From NCBI GenBank assembly GCA_947474805.1, contig CANJKM010000005.1:1-37358 (forward strand): DNA of 37,358 nt, given 5' to 3'. The stretch is from Caulobacterales bacterium (GTDB lineage Bacteria > Pseudomonadota > Alphaproteobacteria > Caulobacterales > Caulobacteraceae). The notes below the pieces were generated by a model. That model was not told where the DNA came from, made no database searches, and was given only the letters and a program-made list of their open reading frames with translations. The position numbers were made by a program, and so were the translations under genes. Positions 1 to 7,841 of the stretch are shown in pieces; the first letter of the stretch is position 1; the number at the start of each line of letters is the position of its first letter.

Positions 1-1
1 C

Positions 2-538
2 CGCCAGCAGGCCAAGGCCATGGGGCTGGAGGTCGCGACCGAGCGGGCCGGATTTGGCGAGGGGTTCGACGGCCAGGTGTTCGACCGGATCGTCTTCTTC
101 GAGGCCTTCCACCACGCGCTCGAGTTCGAAACCCTGCTGGCGCGGCTGCACGACCGGCTGGCGCCCGACGGGATCATCGTCTTCTGCGGCGAGCCGGTGG
201 TCGGCCACCCGGTGCCGGCCGTGCCCTTCCCCTGGGGGCCGAGGCTCGACGCCCTGTCGATCTTCTGCATCCGCCGCTACGGCTGGATGGAGCTGGGCTT
301 CACCCACGACTTCTTCGTCGAGGCCCTGCGCCGCCACGGCTGGCGGGCGCAGGCGCATATGTTCGAGGCGAGCGGCCGCGCCAATATCTATACTGCCCGC
401 CGTGAGAGCGAACTGCCACCGCTCCCACCCGAGCCCGAGCCGCAACCCGCGCCCCCAGTCCCCGCGCCGGAGCGCTACAGCCTGTCCTACAAGCTGCGCT
501 GGAAGCTCGGAAAGCTGCTCGGCCTGCCGATGCGCTAG
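2..538 (+). CDS. SAM-dependent methyltransferase, 3' fragment
   Basis: The reading frame is open from the window edge, so the true start and the SAM-binding glycine loop lie outside the window. What remains looks like the second half of a class I (Methyltransf_23-like) methyltransferase: the segment FFEAFHHALEFETLL followed by LAPDGIIVFCGEP fits the strand and helix after motif I, where a leader residue precedes a 'rule-out' loop. The substrate cannot be told from this part; related proteins are often found in surface polysaccharide clusters. The last 45 residues are a proline- and glutamate-rich linker (PPLPPEPEPQPAPP) ending in a basic tail, RWKLGKLLGLPMR, which could be an amphipathic membrane-associating helix. 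The gene ends 4 bp before the stop of the convergent YcnI-like gene. The family call is fairly good; the function is open. Confidence 0.6.
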   Translation, partial: RQQAKAMGLEVATERAGFGEGFDGQVFDRIVFFEAFHHALEFETLLARLHDRLAPDGIIVFCGEPVVGHPVPAVPFPWGPRLDALSIFCIRRYGWMELGFTHDFFVEALRRHGWRAQAHMFEASGRANIYTARRESELPPLPPEPEPQPAPPVPAPERYSLSYKLRWKLGKLLGLPMR

Positions 539-542
539 GGCG

Positions 543-1073
543 CTAGTGCATGTGGCCGGCCATGGGGTCGGCCGCGGCGGGTTTCCTGACGATGGTCAGC
601 TTGGGGGCCGGATGCTCGCCGGCCGGCTTTGCGTCGGAGGGGATTTCCACCCATCGCGCCTCGCCCTTAGCGCAGGTCTGAATGGAGGGCAGGTAGAGGG
701 CGCCCTCGCGCTGGGGCAGCTGGATGCGGACGAAGAACTCCTCGAACATCGCCTCGTCCAGGCGACCGCGCCAGGTGATCGATTTGACCCGCTCGGTCAT
801 GGTCGCGCCGCCCTCGCCCTTGGCGGGCGTCGCCAGGCGTTCGCGCTCGATCGAGATGGTCCAGCCGGCCTTGACCTGCGGCTTAACGTTGGGGGTTTCG
901 GCGGGGAACTCGACCCGCAGGGCGGTGGTGGGCGACCCCGCGCAGCCGTGGCCGACGCGGAAGGCGCCGACATAGTAGCCGCCCGGCGCGCCCTCGGGCT
1001 CGGACAGAACGACATGCGCCGAGGCGGCGCAGGGAAGAAGCAGGGCGAGGGCGGCGAGAGGAAGGCTTTTCAT
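543..1073 (-). CDS. YcnI/DUF1775 family exported protein
   Basis: A 176-residue protein with a Sec signal peptide (MKSLPLAALALLLPCAASA) whose predicted cleavage leaves His as the first mature residue (AHVVL). That N-terminal histidine, the GGYYVGAFRVGHGC segment and the later tryptophan are hallmarks of the DUF1775/YcnI family, in which the amino-terminal His helps bind copper. The mature domain should be an immunoglobulin-like beta fold in the periplasm. The C-terminus DPMAGHMH adds Met and His residues that might also bind copper; that is inference. It lies 18 bp downstream of the small exported protein gene at 1092-1454 on the same strand, so the two are likely cotranscribed. No copper chaperone, CopC/CopD or PCuAC gene is visible beside it, so a role in copper handling rests on the family only. 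Confidence 0.8.
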   Translation of the reverse strand: MKSLPLAALALLLPCAASAHVVLSEPEGAPGGYYVGAFRVGHGCAGSPTTALRVEFPAETPNVKPQVKAGWTISIERERLATPAKGEGGATMTERVKSITWRGRLDEAMFEEFFVRIQLPQREGALYLPSIQTCAKGEARWVEIPSDAKPAGEHPAPKLTIVRKPAAADPMAGHMH

Positions 1074-1091
1074 CTCGCCACTTTAGCAGAT

Positions 1092-1454
1092 TCAGACGCC
1101 GGCGCCGCCGATCCGATCGCTTAGCTTGGTCAGGCGGGCGTTGATCAGCTCGCGGTCCCAGTCGCGCAGCTCGCCGCCCTTGCGGGCGATCCGCTCGGCC
1201 AGTTGGGCGCGGATCGAGCGCAGCTCGGCCATGGCCGAACGCTTCTGGGCGCTCGACATCGTGGCGCCGCCGATATGGGCCTCGATGCGGTCGGCGAAGG
1301 CCGCGACGTCGTAGAAGTCGCGCTTGGGCGTGCCGGCGTCGGCGGCGTGCGGCGGTTCTGCCCCGCCGTCGTAGCCCACGGCCTGGGCGCCCGCGCTTAG
1401 CGGGGCGCCGGCGATCAGTAGCAGCGCCGCGCCGGCGATTGCGATCTGTTTCAT
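1092..1454 (-). CDS. Small exported protein of unknown function
   Basis: A 120-residue protein that I do not recognise. The first 24 residues are a clear Sec signal peptide (hydrophobic AIAGAALLLIAGAPL, then SAGAQA). The mature part has a short acidic, Pro/Ala linker and then a mostly helical region rich in Arg, Glu and Ala (SSAQKRSAMAELRSIRAQLAERIARKGGEL), which looks like a helical hairpin or short coiled coil. It has no cysteine and no catalytic motif that I can see. It is the first gene of a probable two-gene unit with the YcnI-like gene, 18 bp further on. A periplasmic helical protein is as far as the sequence takes it. Confidence 0.6.
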   Translation of the reverse strand: MKQIAIAGAALLLIAGAPLSAGAQAVGYDGGAEPPHAADAGTPKRDFYDVAAFADRIEAHIGGATMSSAQKRSAMAELRSIRAQLAERIARKGGELRDWDRELINARLTKLSDRIGGAGV

Positions 1455-1497
1455 GCTCGAACTCCGTCCAGCGCCTTGTCGCGCCTGACGGTAACGC

Positions 1498-1527
1498 TTG
1501 AGCGCGCCGGTGGTTCAGGGCTTTATC
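1498..1527 (+). promoter_or_regulatory. Possible sigma-70-type promoter for the 1592-3493 unit
   Basis: TTGAGC at 1498-1503 and TTTATC at 1522-1527 are separated by 18 bp and would start a transcript with a leader of about 57 bases. Both hexamers deviate from consensus, so this is only a candidate. Confidence 0.25.
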
Positions 1528-1566
1528 CGGCGTAAGCGCGCCCGTGAATTTGGACTGTCGCGCGGG

Positions 1567-1584
1567 GCCTAAGCCGCGTTAGGC
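1567..1584 (+). repeat. Inverted repeat GCCTAA-N6-TTAGGC in the leader
   Basis: Two perfect 6-base arms, GCCTAA and TTAGGC, enclose six bases and end 7 bp before the ATG at 1592. It could be an operator or a small leader hairpin close to the ribosome binding region. It has no match that I recognise. Confidence 0.5.
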
Positions 1585-1591
1585 TCGGCTC

Positions 1592-2176
1592 ATGAAGACG
1601 CCATCCCCGCTCCTGGCCGGGACCAGCCTGGCCCTCGCCCTCAGCTCTGCCTCAATCGCCGCCACCGCGCCCGCGCCGCCTCCGGCGTCGGGCTCGGTCC
1701 AGCGCCAGAACAACATAAAGGAGGCGCTCGCCACCCCGCTCGACGACGTCAACATCCGGCGGATCGAGATCCCCGAGGTGCTGAAGAAGGCGGTGGCGGC
1801 GCCCTACGATTTGAAGGGATTGACCAGCTGTTCGGCCGTGACCGCCGAGGTTCGCCGCATCGACGCGGCGCTGGGCCCCGATTTCGATATCCCGCCGGTG
1901 GAGGAGGAAAAGAGCAGGGCGCAGCAGGCCAAGTCCGGCGCCGCCACAGTCACCCGCGTCGGGGCGCAGATGCTGATGCCCTTGCGCGGCGTGGTGCGGC
2001 AGATTTCAGGCGCCAACGCCCACCAGCGCGAACTGACCGACGCCATCGAGGCCGGCAGCGCTCGTCGCGGCTTCCTCAAAGGCGTCGGCATGCGGATGAA
2101 TTGCGCCGGTCCCGCCGCGCCCTATGGTTTCAGGCCCGCCCAGCCGGTTCGCGCGCCCGCGCCCCGGCGGCGCTGA
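1592..2176 (+). CDS. Exported hypothetical protein
   Basis: A 194-residue protein with a Sec signal peptide (about residues 1-24, SLALALSSASIAATA) followed by an Ala/Pro stretch. I do not recognise the family. The middle (LTSCSAVTAEVRRIDAALGPDFDIPP) carries one of only two mature cysteines; the second is near the C-terminus (MRMNCAGP). These two could form a disulfide, so the protein is probably periplasmic. A segment around residues 115-140 (VTRVGAQMLMPLRGVVRQISGA) is moderately hydrophobic and may associate with membrane or be a buried helix. The C-terminus is Pro/Arg-rich (PVRAPAPRRR). Its stop codon directly abuts the deoA ATG, so the two are cotranscribed and probably translationally coupled, although nothing links this protein to nucleosides. 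Confidence 0.6.
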   Translation: MKTPSPLLAGTSLALALSSASIAATAPAPPPASGSVQRQNNIKEALATPLDDVNIRRIEIPEVLKKAVAAPYDLKGLTSCSAVTAEVRRIDAALGPDFDIPPVEEEKSRAQQAKSGAATVTRVGAQMLMPLRGVVRQISGANAHQRELTDAIEAGSARRGFLKGVGMRMNCAGPAAPYGFRPAQPVRAPAPRRR

Positions 2177-3493
2177 ATGCTCGTCCAGGACATCATCCGC
2201 AAGAAGCGCGACGGCGGGACCCTTTCGGCCGAGGAGATCGGGGTGGTCGTCGATGGCCTCGCCGACGGCGGCCTGCCGGCCGAGCAGGCCGCGGCCCTGG
2301 CCATGGCGGTCTTCTTCCGCGGGATGGAGTTTTCCGAGACCGGGGCCCTGACGCGGGCCATGGCGGCCTCAGGCGATATTCTCAAATGGGATCTGCCGGG
2401 TCCGGTGCTGGACAAGCATTCGACCGGAGGGGTGGGCGACAAGGTCAGCCTGATGCTCGCGCCGATGGTGGCGGCCTGCGGCGGCTATGTGCCGATGATC
2501 TCCGGGCGCGGTCTCGGCCACACCGGCGGCACGCTCGACAAGATGGAGGCCATTCCCGGCTACAACGCGCGGCCCGACGAGGCCCTGCTGCGCCGCGCGA
2601 TCGGGGAGGCGGGCTGCGCCATCATCGGCCAGACCGCGCGGCTGGCGCCCGCGGACGGCCGGCTCTATGCGATCCGCGACGTCACCGCGACGGTCGAGTC
2701 CATTCCCCTGATCACCGCCTCGATCCTGTCGAAGAAGCTGGCCGCGGGGCTGGAGGCGCTGGTGATGGACGTAAAGACCGGCTCGGGCGCCTTCATGGCC
2801 AAGGAGGAGGACGCGGTCGCCCTGGCCAAGAGCCTGATCGGCACGGCCCAGCACGCGGGCCTTCGGGTGCACGCCCTGATCACCGATATGGACCAGCCGC
2901 TCGGCTGGAGCGCGGGCAATGCGGTGGAGACGCTGGAGGCCGCGGGCTATCTGACCGGGGTGACGCGCGAGCCGCGCCTGCACGCGGTCACCCTGGCGCT
3001 GGCCGGGGAGATGCTGGTGATGGGCGGGCTCGCCCCCGACGCCAAGGCGGGCGAGGCGATGGCCGAGGCTGCGCTGGACAGCGGCCGGGCGGCCGAGCGG
3101 TTCGGGCGGATGGTGGCGGCGCTCGGCGGGCCGAGGGACTTCATGGAGCATCCCACGGCCTATCTGGCGCGGGCGCGGTTCGTGCGGCCGGTGCTGCCCG
3201 CCCGGCCCGGGGTGCTGTCGGCGGTCGACTGCCGGGCGGTGGGTCTGGCGGTGGTCGGGCTCGGCGGCGGGCGGCGCAGGCTGGAGGACCAGGTCGATCC
3301 GGCGGTCGGCTTCACCGAGATCGCGGCGATCGGCGACAGCGTGGGGGCCGAGCGTCCCCTGGCCGTGGTGCACGCGGCCACGGCCGAAGCGGCCGACGCC
3401 GCCAGCGCGCAGCTGCGGGCGGCCTGCGCGATTTCCGATGCGGGAAAGGCGGGACCGCCCGTGCGGCGGAGGCTGACGCCGGCGGACGTCTAG
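2177..3493 (+). CDS. deoA: Thymidine phosphorylase
   Basis: This enzyme splits thymidine with phosphate to thymine and 2-deoxyribose 1-phosphate in the cytoplasm. The family signature is intact: KHSTGGVGDKVSL (phosphate loop), then SGRGLGHTGGTLDKMEAIPG, and KTGSGAFM further on. The length, 438 residues, is normal for bacterial DeoA; an N-terminal helical domain is followed by the alpha/beta nucleotide-phosphorylase domain and a C-terminal PYNP domain. The ATG begins on the base after the stop of the upstream exported protein. No deoC, deoB or nucleoside permease gene is nearby, so this is not a classical deo operon. Many long ORFs on the other frames of this GC-rich gene are shadows. Confidence 0.95.
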   Translation: MLVQDIIRKKRDGGTLSAEEIGVVVDGLADGGLPAEQAAALAMAVFFRGMEFSETGALTRAMAASGDILKWDLPGPVLDKHSTGGVGDKVSLMLAPMVAACGGYVPMISGRGLGHTGGTLDKMEAIPGYNARPDEALLRRAIGEAGCAIIGQTARLAPADGRLYAIRDVTATVESIPLITASILSKKLAAGLEALVMDVKTGSGAFMAKEEDAVALAKSLIGTAQHAGLRVHALITDMDQPLGWSAGNAVETLEAAGYLTGVTREPRLHAVTLALAGEMLVMGGLAPDAKAGEAMAEAALDSGRAAERFGRMVAALGGPRDFMEHPTAYLARARFVRPVLPARPGVLSAVDCRAVGLAVVGLGGGRRRLEDQVDPAVGFTEIAAIGDSVGAERPLAVVHAATAEAADAASAQLRAACAISDAGKAGPPVRRRLTPADV

Positions 3494-3859
3494 CTAGCGC
3501 GGCGGCGGCAGGTTGCGTTCGCCGTGCCAGACGACGTCGTCCTCGTCGTCGTGCGGATCGCGGGTCTCCGGGTCGAAGCCGTGCGCGCGGGCGACGTCGG
3601 CGGTGCGGCGCGCCTCGGCGCCGTGGTCGCCGAACCAGGAGCGGACCTCGTCGCGGGTGCGGCTCCAGAAGCTGCGTTCCTCGGCCATGGCGCCGGGCGT
3701 CGAATGCAGCCGCTCAAAGCCGTAGGCGCTCTTCGCGCGGGTCTCGGGGCCGGATTCACTGGGGCGGAACGGCTTCCAGCCCTCGCCTTGCGTGGGTGGC
3801 GCGCCGTCGCGCTGGGTCTGTTCGTGGTCGCCTGCGCCGTAACGATTGGGTGCCGACAT
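3494..3859 (-). CDS. Small soluble protein with an RSWFGD segment
   Basis: A 121-residue, very hydrophilic protein without signal peptide or membrane segment. The central segment WSRTRDEVRSWFGDHGAEARR resembles the short SWFGD motif found in some alphaproteobacterial stress-type proteins, some of which also carry a BON domain; no BON domain is visible here. The remainder is rich in charged residues, glycine and proline and is probably disordered. A strong ribosome binding site (AGGAGG) lies just upstream of the ATG, suggesting good expression. It is convergent with deoA; the two stop codons sit back to back (TAG then CTA). A role in the general stress response is only a guess. Confidence 0.55.
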   Translation of the reverse strand: MSAPNRYGAGDHEQTQRDGAPPTQGEGWKPFRPSESGPETRAKSAYGFERLHSTPGAMAEERSFWSRTRDEVRSWFGDHGAEARRTADVARAHGFDPETRDPHDDEDDVVWHGERNLPPPR

Positions 3860-3928
3860 GAGCGCCTCCTGGGTTAGTCTCTTGCCAAGACAACCACCGG
3901 GACCTCCGCCGGTTCCTCGAAACCGACC

Positions 3929-4753
3929 CTAGTCTTGACGTTGTGATGAGCCCTGGTCGGCCCGCAGCCGGACCTCCAGCTTTTCGGCCCCGCCGCCGTA
4001 GCGGCTGCCGCGCACCGGAGCGGCGTCGAGATAGTCCAGCCCCACCGCCACCCGCAGATGCGCCTCGCCCGGGCAGATCTGGTTGGCGGCGTCGAACCCG
4101 ACCCAGCCGAGGCCGTCGACATGGGCCTCGACCCAGGCGTGGGCGGCGTCCTCCAGCCGGGTCTCCTCGCGCGCCAGGTGGCCGGAGATGTAGCGGGCCG
4201 GAACCCCCATGCGCCGGGCCGAGGCGATGAAGATGTGGCTGAGGTCCTGGCAGACCCCGTGGCCGGCGTTGAAGGCCTGTGCCGCCGTGGTCTCCGACTT
4301 GGTCACGCCGGCCTCGAAGGCCACGGTCTTGCCGATGGCGTCCATCAGGTCGTGCATCCGGGTGAGGGTGTCGGCGCCGGCCTTGGCCGCGACCTCGTCG
4401 GCGAACTGGGCCAGGGCGGCGTCGGGCTGGGTCAGGGCGGTCTGGCGCAGGAAGACGCTGGTCGGGAACCGCTCGACCGTGCCGCGGACGACGCCGTTGC
4501 AGTCGAAGGTCTCCGCCTCGCCATGGACAGTCAGGATCAGGGAGCTGCCCGGGCGGTTGCAGTAGAGGGTGTGGGTGATGTTGCCGAGCGGGTCCTCGGC
4601 GCGCAGCAGCCTCGCGTCAGGCTCGACGTCCACGCGCCAGTGGGCGATGTGCTGACCGTCGTGGCTGCGCGGGGTCAGCTTCAGCCGCTGCAGCACCGAG
4701 CGCGGCGGCTGCTCATAGGTATAGACGGTCGCATAGGCGATGCGGAGGCGCAT
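3929..4753 (-). CDS. Transglutaminase-like cysteine protease family protein
   Basis: A 274-residue cytoplasmic protein with two recognisable parts. Residues 1-100 match the bacterial transglutaminase-like N-terminal domain (MRLRIAYATVYTYEQP start, LTPRSHDGQ). Residues about 150-225 form the papain-like core with a complete catalytic triad: Cys in GHGVCQDLSH, His in DAAHAWVEAHV and Asp in WVGFDAANQ. Proteins of this family cleave or form amide bonds; the substrate is not known. It is the last gene of a three-gene operon; its ATG directly follows the stop of the alpha-E gene. With the ATP-grasp and alpha-E partners it belongs to the COG2308-COG2307-COG1305 context, which has been proposed to synthesise or modify a small peptide. 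The operon composition is seen here; that role is a published inference and not shown by this sequence. Confidence 0.88.
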   Translation of the reverse strand: MRLRIAYATVYTYEQPPRSVLQRLKLTPRSHDGQHIAHWRVDVEPDARLLRAEDPLGNITHTLYCNRPGSSLILTVHGEAETFDCNGVVRGTVERFPTSVFLRQTALTQPDAALAQFADEVAAKAGADTLTRMHDLMDAIGKTVAFEAGVTKSETTAAQAFNAGHGVCQDLSHIFIASARRMGVPARYISGHLAREETRLEDAAHAWVEAHVDGLGWVGFDAANQICPGEAHLRVAVGLDYLDAAPVRGSRYGGGAEKLEVRLRADQGSSQRQD

Positions 4754-5695
4754 CTAGACCAGATACTGTTCGGCGATCGCCGAGCCCAGGGTCGCGTTGT
4801 CGCGCAGGAAGCCGGTGATGAACTCGTGCATGCCGTTCTGGAACAGGTCCTCGATCCGCGAGGATTCCAGCTTGGACAGGGTGTTGGAGGCCATCCTCTG
4901 GCTCGGGCCGCGCCGGCCGTAGAAGTCGGCCAACTGGTCCAGCCGCTCCATGATCTCGGCGTGGCAGCTGAACAGGGAGCGCGGCATCTGGCGGTTCAGG
5001 ATCAGGAGGTCGGCGACCAGCCACGGCTTGACGCTGGTCCGATAGACCCAGTGGAAGGCCGTGAGGGCCGAGACCACGCGCAGGATGGTGGTCCACTGGA
5101 AATAGTCCAGCGTGCCGCCGACCGGCTCCCGCTCGGGCAGCAGGAGGTGGTATTTCACATCCAGGATGCGGGCGGTGTTGTCGGCCCGTTCGATGGCCAT
5201 GCCGAGCCGCAGGAACCAGTAGCTGTCGTTGCGCAGCATGGTGCGGTAGCTGGCGCCATCGAACAGCAGGCTGATCCGCTTCACCCACTCCAGGAAGCGG
5301 GCCATGGATTCGCGGTCCATGTTGTCGCAATCGTAGCGCTGCAGCTCGTTCCAGGCCTCGTTGATCGCTTCCCACATCTCCAGCGTCAGGGCGGTGCGGA
5401 CGGCGCGGGCGTTGGCGCGCGCGGCGTTCAGGCAGCTCCAGATCGAGGAGGGGTTGTTGCGGCCGAAAACCAGGAAGTCGCAGACGGTGCGTTCGTCGGC
5501 GTGGTCGTGGGTCTGGTAGAAGGCGACCCGGGCGGAGGCCGAGGCCAGGGCGCTCTCCCACTCGCTCTCGTCGCCGCCGTAGCTGGAGGGGAGGGAGCCC
5601 ATGCGAAGGCTGGCGTCGATGATCCTAGCCAGGAAATCGGCCCGCTCGATGTAGCGGGCGCACCAGTACAGGCTGTCGGCGGTGCGGGCGAGCAT
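4754..5695 (-). CDS. Alpha-E domain (DUF403) protein
   Basis: A 313-residue, largely helical protein that starts MLARTADSLYWCARYIERAD, which is the typical opening of the alpha-E family. Arg and Glu residues placed along the first helices (RYIERAD, ERADNTARILD) are conserved features of the family. It has no signal peptide and should be cytoplasmic. The biochemical role is unknown; the near-constant pairing with the permuted ATP-grasp protein suggests a partner or a scaffold for it. Its start codon overlaps the stop of the ATP-grasp gene by one base (TGATG), and its own stop directly precedes the start of the transglutaminase-like gene. Such tight packing implies cotranslation and equal amounts of the three products. 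Confidence 0.9.
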   Translation of the reverse strand: MLARTADSLYWCARYIERADFLARIIDASLRMGSLPSSYGGDESEWESALASASARVAFYQTHDHADERTVCDFLVFGRNNPSSIWSCLNAARANARAVRTALTLEMWEAINEAWNELQRYDCDNMDRESMARFLEWVKRISLLFDGASYRTMLRNDSYWFLRLGMAIERADNTARILDVKYHLLLPEREPVGGTLDYFQWTTILRVVSALTAFHWVYRTSVKPWLVADLLILNRQMPRSLFSCHAEIMERLDQLADFYGRRGPSQRMASNTLSKLESSRIEDLFQNGMHEFITGFLRDNATLGSAIAEQYLV

Positions 5696-7107
5696 CAGTC
5701 TTCCAACACCCAGGTGTCCTTGGTGCCGCCGCCCTGGCTGGAGTTGACCACGAGCGAGCCTTCCTTGATCGCCACGCGGGTCAGACCGCCCGGGGTGATG
5801 CGGATGCCGTCGGCGCCGCAGAGAACGAAGGGGCGAAGGTCGATGTGCCGGGGCGCAACGCCCTCGCCGACGAAGGTGGGCGAGGTGGAGAGGGCCAGGG
5901 TCGGCTGGGCGATGAAGTTGTCGGGCTGGGCCCTCAGCTTGGCGCGGAAGAGATCGAGCTCAGCCTTGGAGGCCTTGGGTCCGACCAGCATTCCGTATCC
6001 CCCCGAACCGTTGACCTCCTTGACCACCAGATCGGCCAGGTTGTCGAGGACGTACTTGAGGCTATCTTCCTCGCGGCAGCGCCAGGTCGGGACGTTCTTC
6101 AGGATCGGCTCGTCGCCGGTGAAGAAGCGGATGATCTCGGGCATGTAGGTGTAGACGGCCTTGTCGTCGGCGACGCCCGTGCCGGGCGCATTGACCAGGG
6201 TGACGTTGCCGGCGGCGTAGGCGCCCATGATGCCGGGCACGCCGACGACCGAATCCGGGCGGAAGGCGAGGGGGTCGAGGAAGTCGTCGTCGATCCGGCG
6301 ATAGACCACATCGACCCGCTGGGGCCCGACGGTGGTGCGCATGAAGACGATGTCGTCCTCGACGAACAGGTCGGAGCCCTCGACCAGTTCGACGCCGAGT
6401 TTGTCGGCCAGGAAGCTGTGCTCGTAATAGGCCGAATTGAACTGGCCGGGCGTGAGCAGGACGATGGTCGGATCGCGCGAGGCGGTGTCGGGCGCCACTG
6501 AGCGCAGGGTGGCGAGCAGGCTGTCGGCGTAGGTCTCGACCGGCGCGACCCGGTGCTGGACGAACAGCTCGGGGAAGAGGCGCATCATCGCCTCCCTGTC
6601 CTCCAGCATGTAGCTGACGCCGGACGGGGTGCGGCAGTTGTCCTCCAGGACGTAGAAGCCGTCCTCGCCGGTGCGGACCAGATCGATCCCCGCCAGATGG
6701 ACATGAATCCCATGCGGCGGCTTCAGGCCGGCCATCAAGAGCTGATAGTTGGGGTGGGCGTTGACCAGGGCGTCGGGGATCACCCCGGCGCGGATGCATT
6801 CCTGCGGTCCGTAGATGTCGGCCAGGAAGGCGTTCAGGGCCGAGACCCGCTGGGCCAGGCCCCGCTCGAGGCCGGTCCATTCGGCGCGGGTCAGGATGCG
6901 CGGGATGATGTCGAAGGGGATCAGGCGCTCGGTCGCGTCCGCCTCGCCGTAAACGTTGAAAGTGATGCCGATGCGGCGGAAGAACAGCTCGGCCTGACGC
7001 CGGCGTGTCTCCATCAGGGCCGGCGGCGAGCGCTCCAACCAGGCTTGTAGGGCTGCATAGGCGGGGCGGACCTCGCCGGCGCCATGCATTTCATCAAACG
7101 CGACCAT
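5695..7107 (-). CDS. Circularly permuted type 2 ATP-grasp protein
   Basis: About 470 residues, with the DUF404/DUF407 arrangement of the circularly permuted ATP-grasp family (COG2308). Visible family segments are PFDIIPRIL, EDNCRTPSGVSYMLEDRE and, nearer the end, VVKEVNGSGGYGMLVGP, a glycine-rich loop likely to hold ATP phosphates. ATP-grasp enzymes join a carboxylate to an amine through an acyl phosphate; the substrates of this branch are unknown. The ORF track begins at a TTG (7116); I prefer the ATG three codons later (MVAFDEMHG), because family members usually begin close to the FDEM segment and a TTGGA sequence lies 6 bp upstream of it. It is the first gene of the operon and diverges from fdsG across a relatively AT-rich region. 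Confidence 0.9.
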   Translation of the reverse strand: MVAFDEMHGAGEVRPAYAALQAWLERSPPALMETRRRQAELFFRRIGITFNVYGEADATERLIPFDIIPRILTRAEWTGLERGLAQRVSALNAFLADIYGPQECIRAGVIPDALVNAHPNYQLLMAGLKPPHGIHVHLAGIDLVRTGEDGFYVLEDNCRTPSGVSYMLEDREAMMRLFPELFVQHRVAPVETYADSLLATLRSVAPDTASRDPTIVLLTPGQFNSAYYEHSFLADKLGVELVEGSDLFVEDDIVFMRTTVGPQRVDVVYRRIDDDFLDPLAFRPDSVVGVPGIMGAYAAGNVTLVNAPGTGVADDKAVYTYMPEIIRFFTGDEPILKNVPTWRCREEDSLKYVLDNLADLVVKEVNGSGGYGMLVGPKASKAELDLFRAKLRAQPDNFIAQPTLALSTSPTFVGEGVAPRHIDLRPFVLCGADGIRITPGGLTRVAIKEGSLVVNSSQGGGTKDTWVLED

Positions 7108-7361
7108 CGCGTCCAACTAGGCTGCGCGCCGGTCGCGCCGGCTCCCGGACAAAGAGGATATGCCGGGCTTCGAGGCCCGAGTGACGCCATTTTGCACAAT
7201 TTCCCCCATGAGTTGCCTAATTCTCCGGCGCCGACTTCGTTCCGGAAATCATACCTCCGGCGATTTTTTCGGTTATCTTTCGGTGTCTTGAGCCTTTAGT
7301 TTCCCGCCGAGACGGTCAATTCGCGCCAAGCAAAAATCAGTTCCCGTAGAGAAACTTTTCC
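7108..7361. promoter_or_regulatory. Divergent intergenic region between the ATP-grasp operon and fds
   Basis: This gap of about 250 bp must hold promoters for both divergent operons. Its fds-proximal half is clearly richer in A and T than the genes around it. It contains a hairpin-capable CGGGC-N6-GCCCG at 7164-7179, the dyad CCGGA-N9-TCCGG at 7242-7260, and TTGCACAA at 7193-7200. None is a recognised operator. I could not pick a convincing promoter. LysR-type regulators control fds operons in other bacteria, but no such gene lies in the window. Confidence 0.4.
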
Positions 7362-7841
7362 GTGCAGCCGCCAACCTATGAGCCCTGGAGCCCCGAGCGG
7401 GCGGTGGAGATTATTGCGCTTCACGCTGATCGCGAAGGCGCGCTCCTTCCCATTCTGCACGCGCTTCAGCATGCTTTCGGCCATGTGCCGGACGCCGCCG
7501 TCCCCCTGCTGGCGGGCGCCCTGAACCTGTCCCGCGCCGATGTGCACGGGGTGGTCAGTTTCTATCACGACTATCGCCGCGCGCCCGCCTCCGGGAAAGT
7601 GCTTAAGCTTTGCCAAGCCGAGGCCTGCCAGGCCCGCGGCGTCGGCCAGGTGACCAAGGAGGTCGAGGCGGCGCTGGGCTCCAAGATCGGCGGTCCCTCG
7701 GCGGATGGCCGGGTGACGTTCGAGGCCGTCTATTGCCTGGGCCTGTGCGCCTCGGGTCCCGCGGCCATGCTGGACGGGCGCCTGATCGGCCGGATTAGCC
7801 CCGATCGCGTCGCCGAACTTGTGCGTGAGGCGCGGGCATGA
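7362..7841 (+). CDS. fdsG: NAD-dependent formate dehydrogenase, gamma subunit
   Basis: A 159-residue NuoE-like thioredoxin-fold subunit that carries one [2Fe-2S] cluster. The four ligands are visible as Cys84 and Cys89 (LCQAEAC) and Cys125 and Cys129 (YCLGLC). With FdsB it forms the NADH-producing diaphorase part of cytoplasmic FdsABG, which oxidises formate to CO2 with NAD+. The start is a GTG; an in-frame TAG lies five codons upstream, so a longer version is not possible, and the ribosome binding site is weak. It is the first gene of the fds operon and overlaps fdsB by four bases (ATGA). The NuoE paralogue of complex I is excluded by the neighbours: a NuoF-like gene and a molybdopterin subunit follow directly, with no other nuo genes. 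Confidence 0.93.
   Translation: MQPPTYEPWSPERAVEIIALHADREGALLPILHALQHAFGHVPDAAVPLLAGALNLSRADVHGVVSFYHDYRRAPASGKVLKLCQAEACQARGVGQVTKEVEAALGSKIGGPSADGRVTFEAVYCLGLCASGPAAMLDGRLIGRISPDRVAELVREARA

Noticed and set aside
2101-3861. 586-residue plus-strand ORF over deoA
   Set aside because: Arg/Gly-rich frame shadow of deoA; no ribosome binding site or family resemblance.
4058-6148. 696-residue plus-strand ORF across the transglutaminase, alpha-E and ATP-grasp genes
   Set aside because: It spans three well-supported minus-strand genes, has no domain that I recognise, and its composition is that of an antisense shadow in GC-rich DNA.
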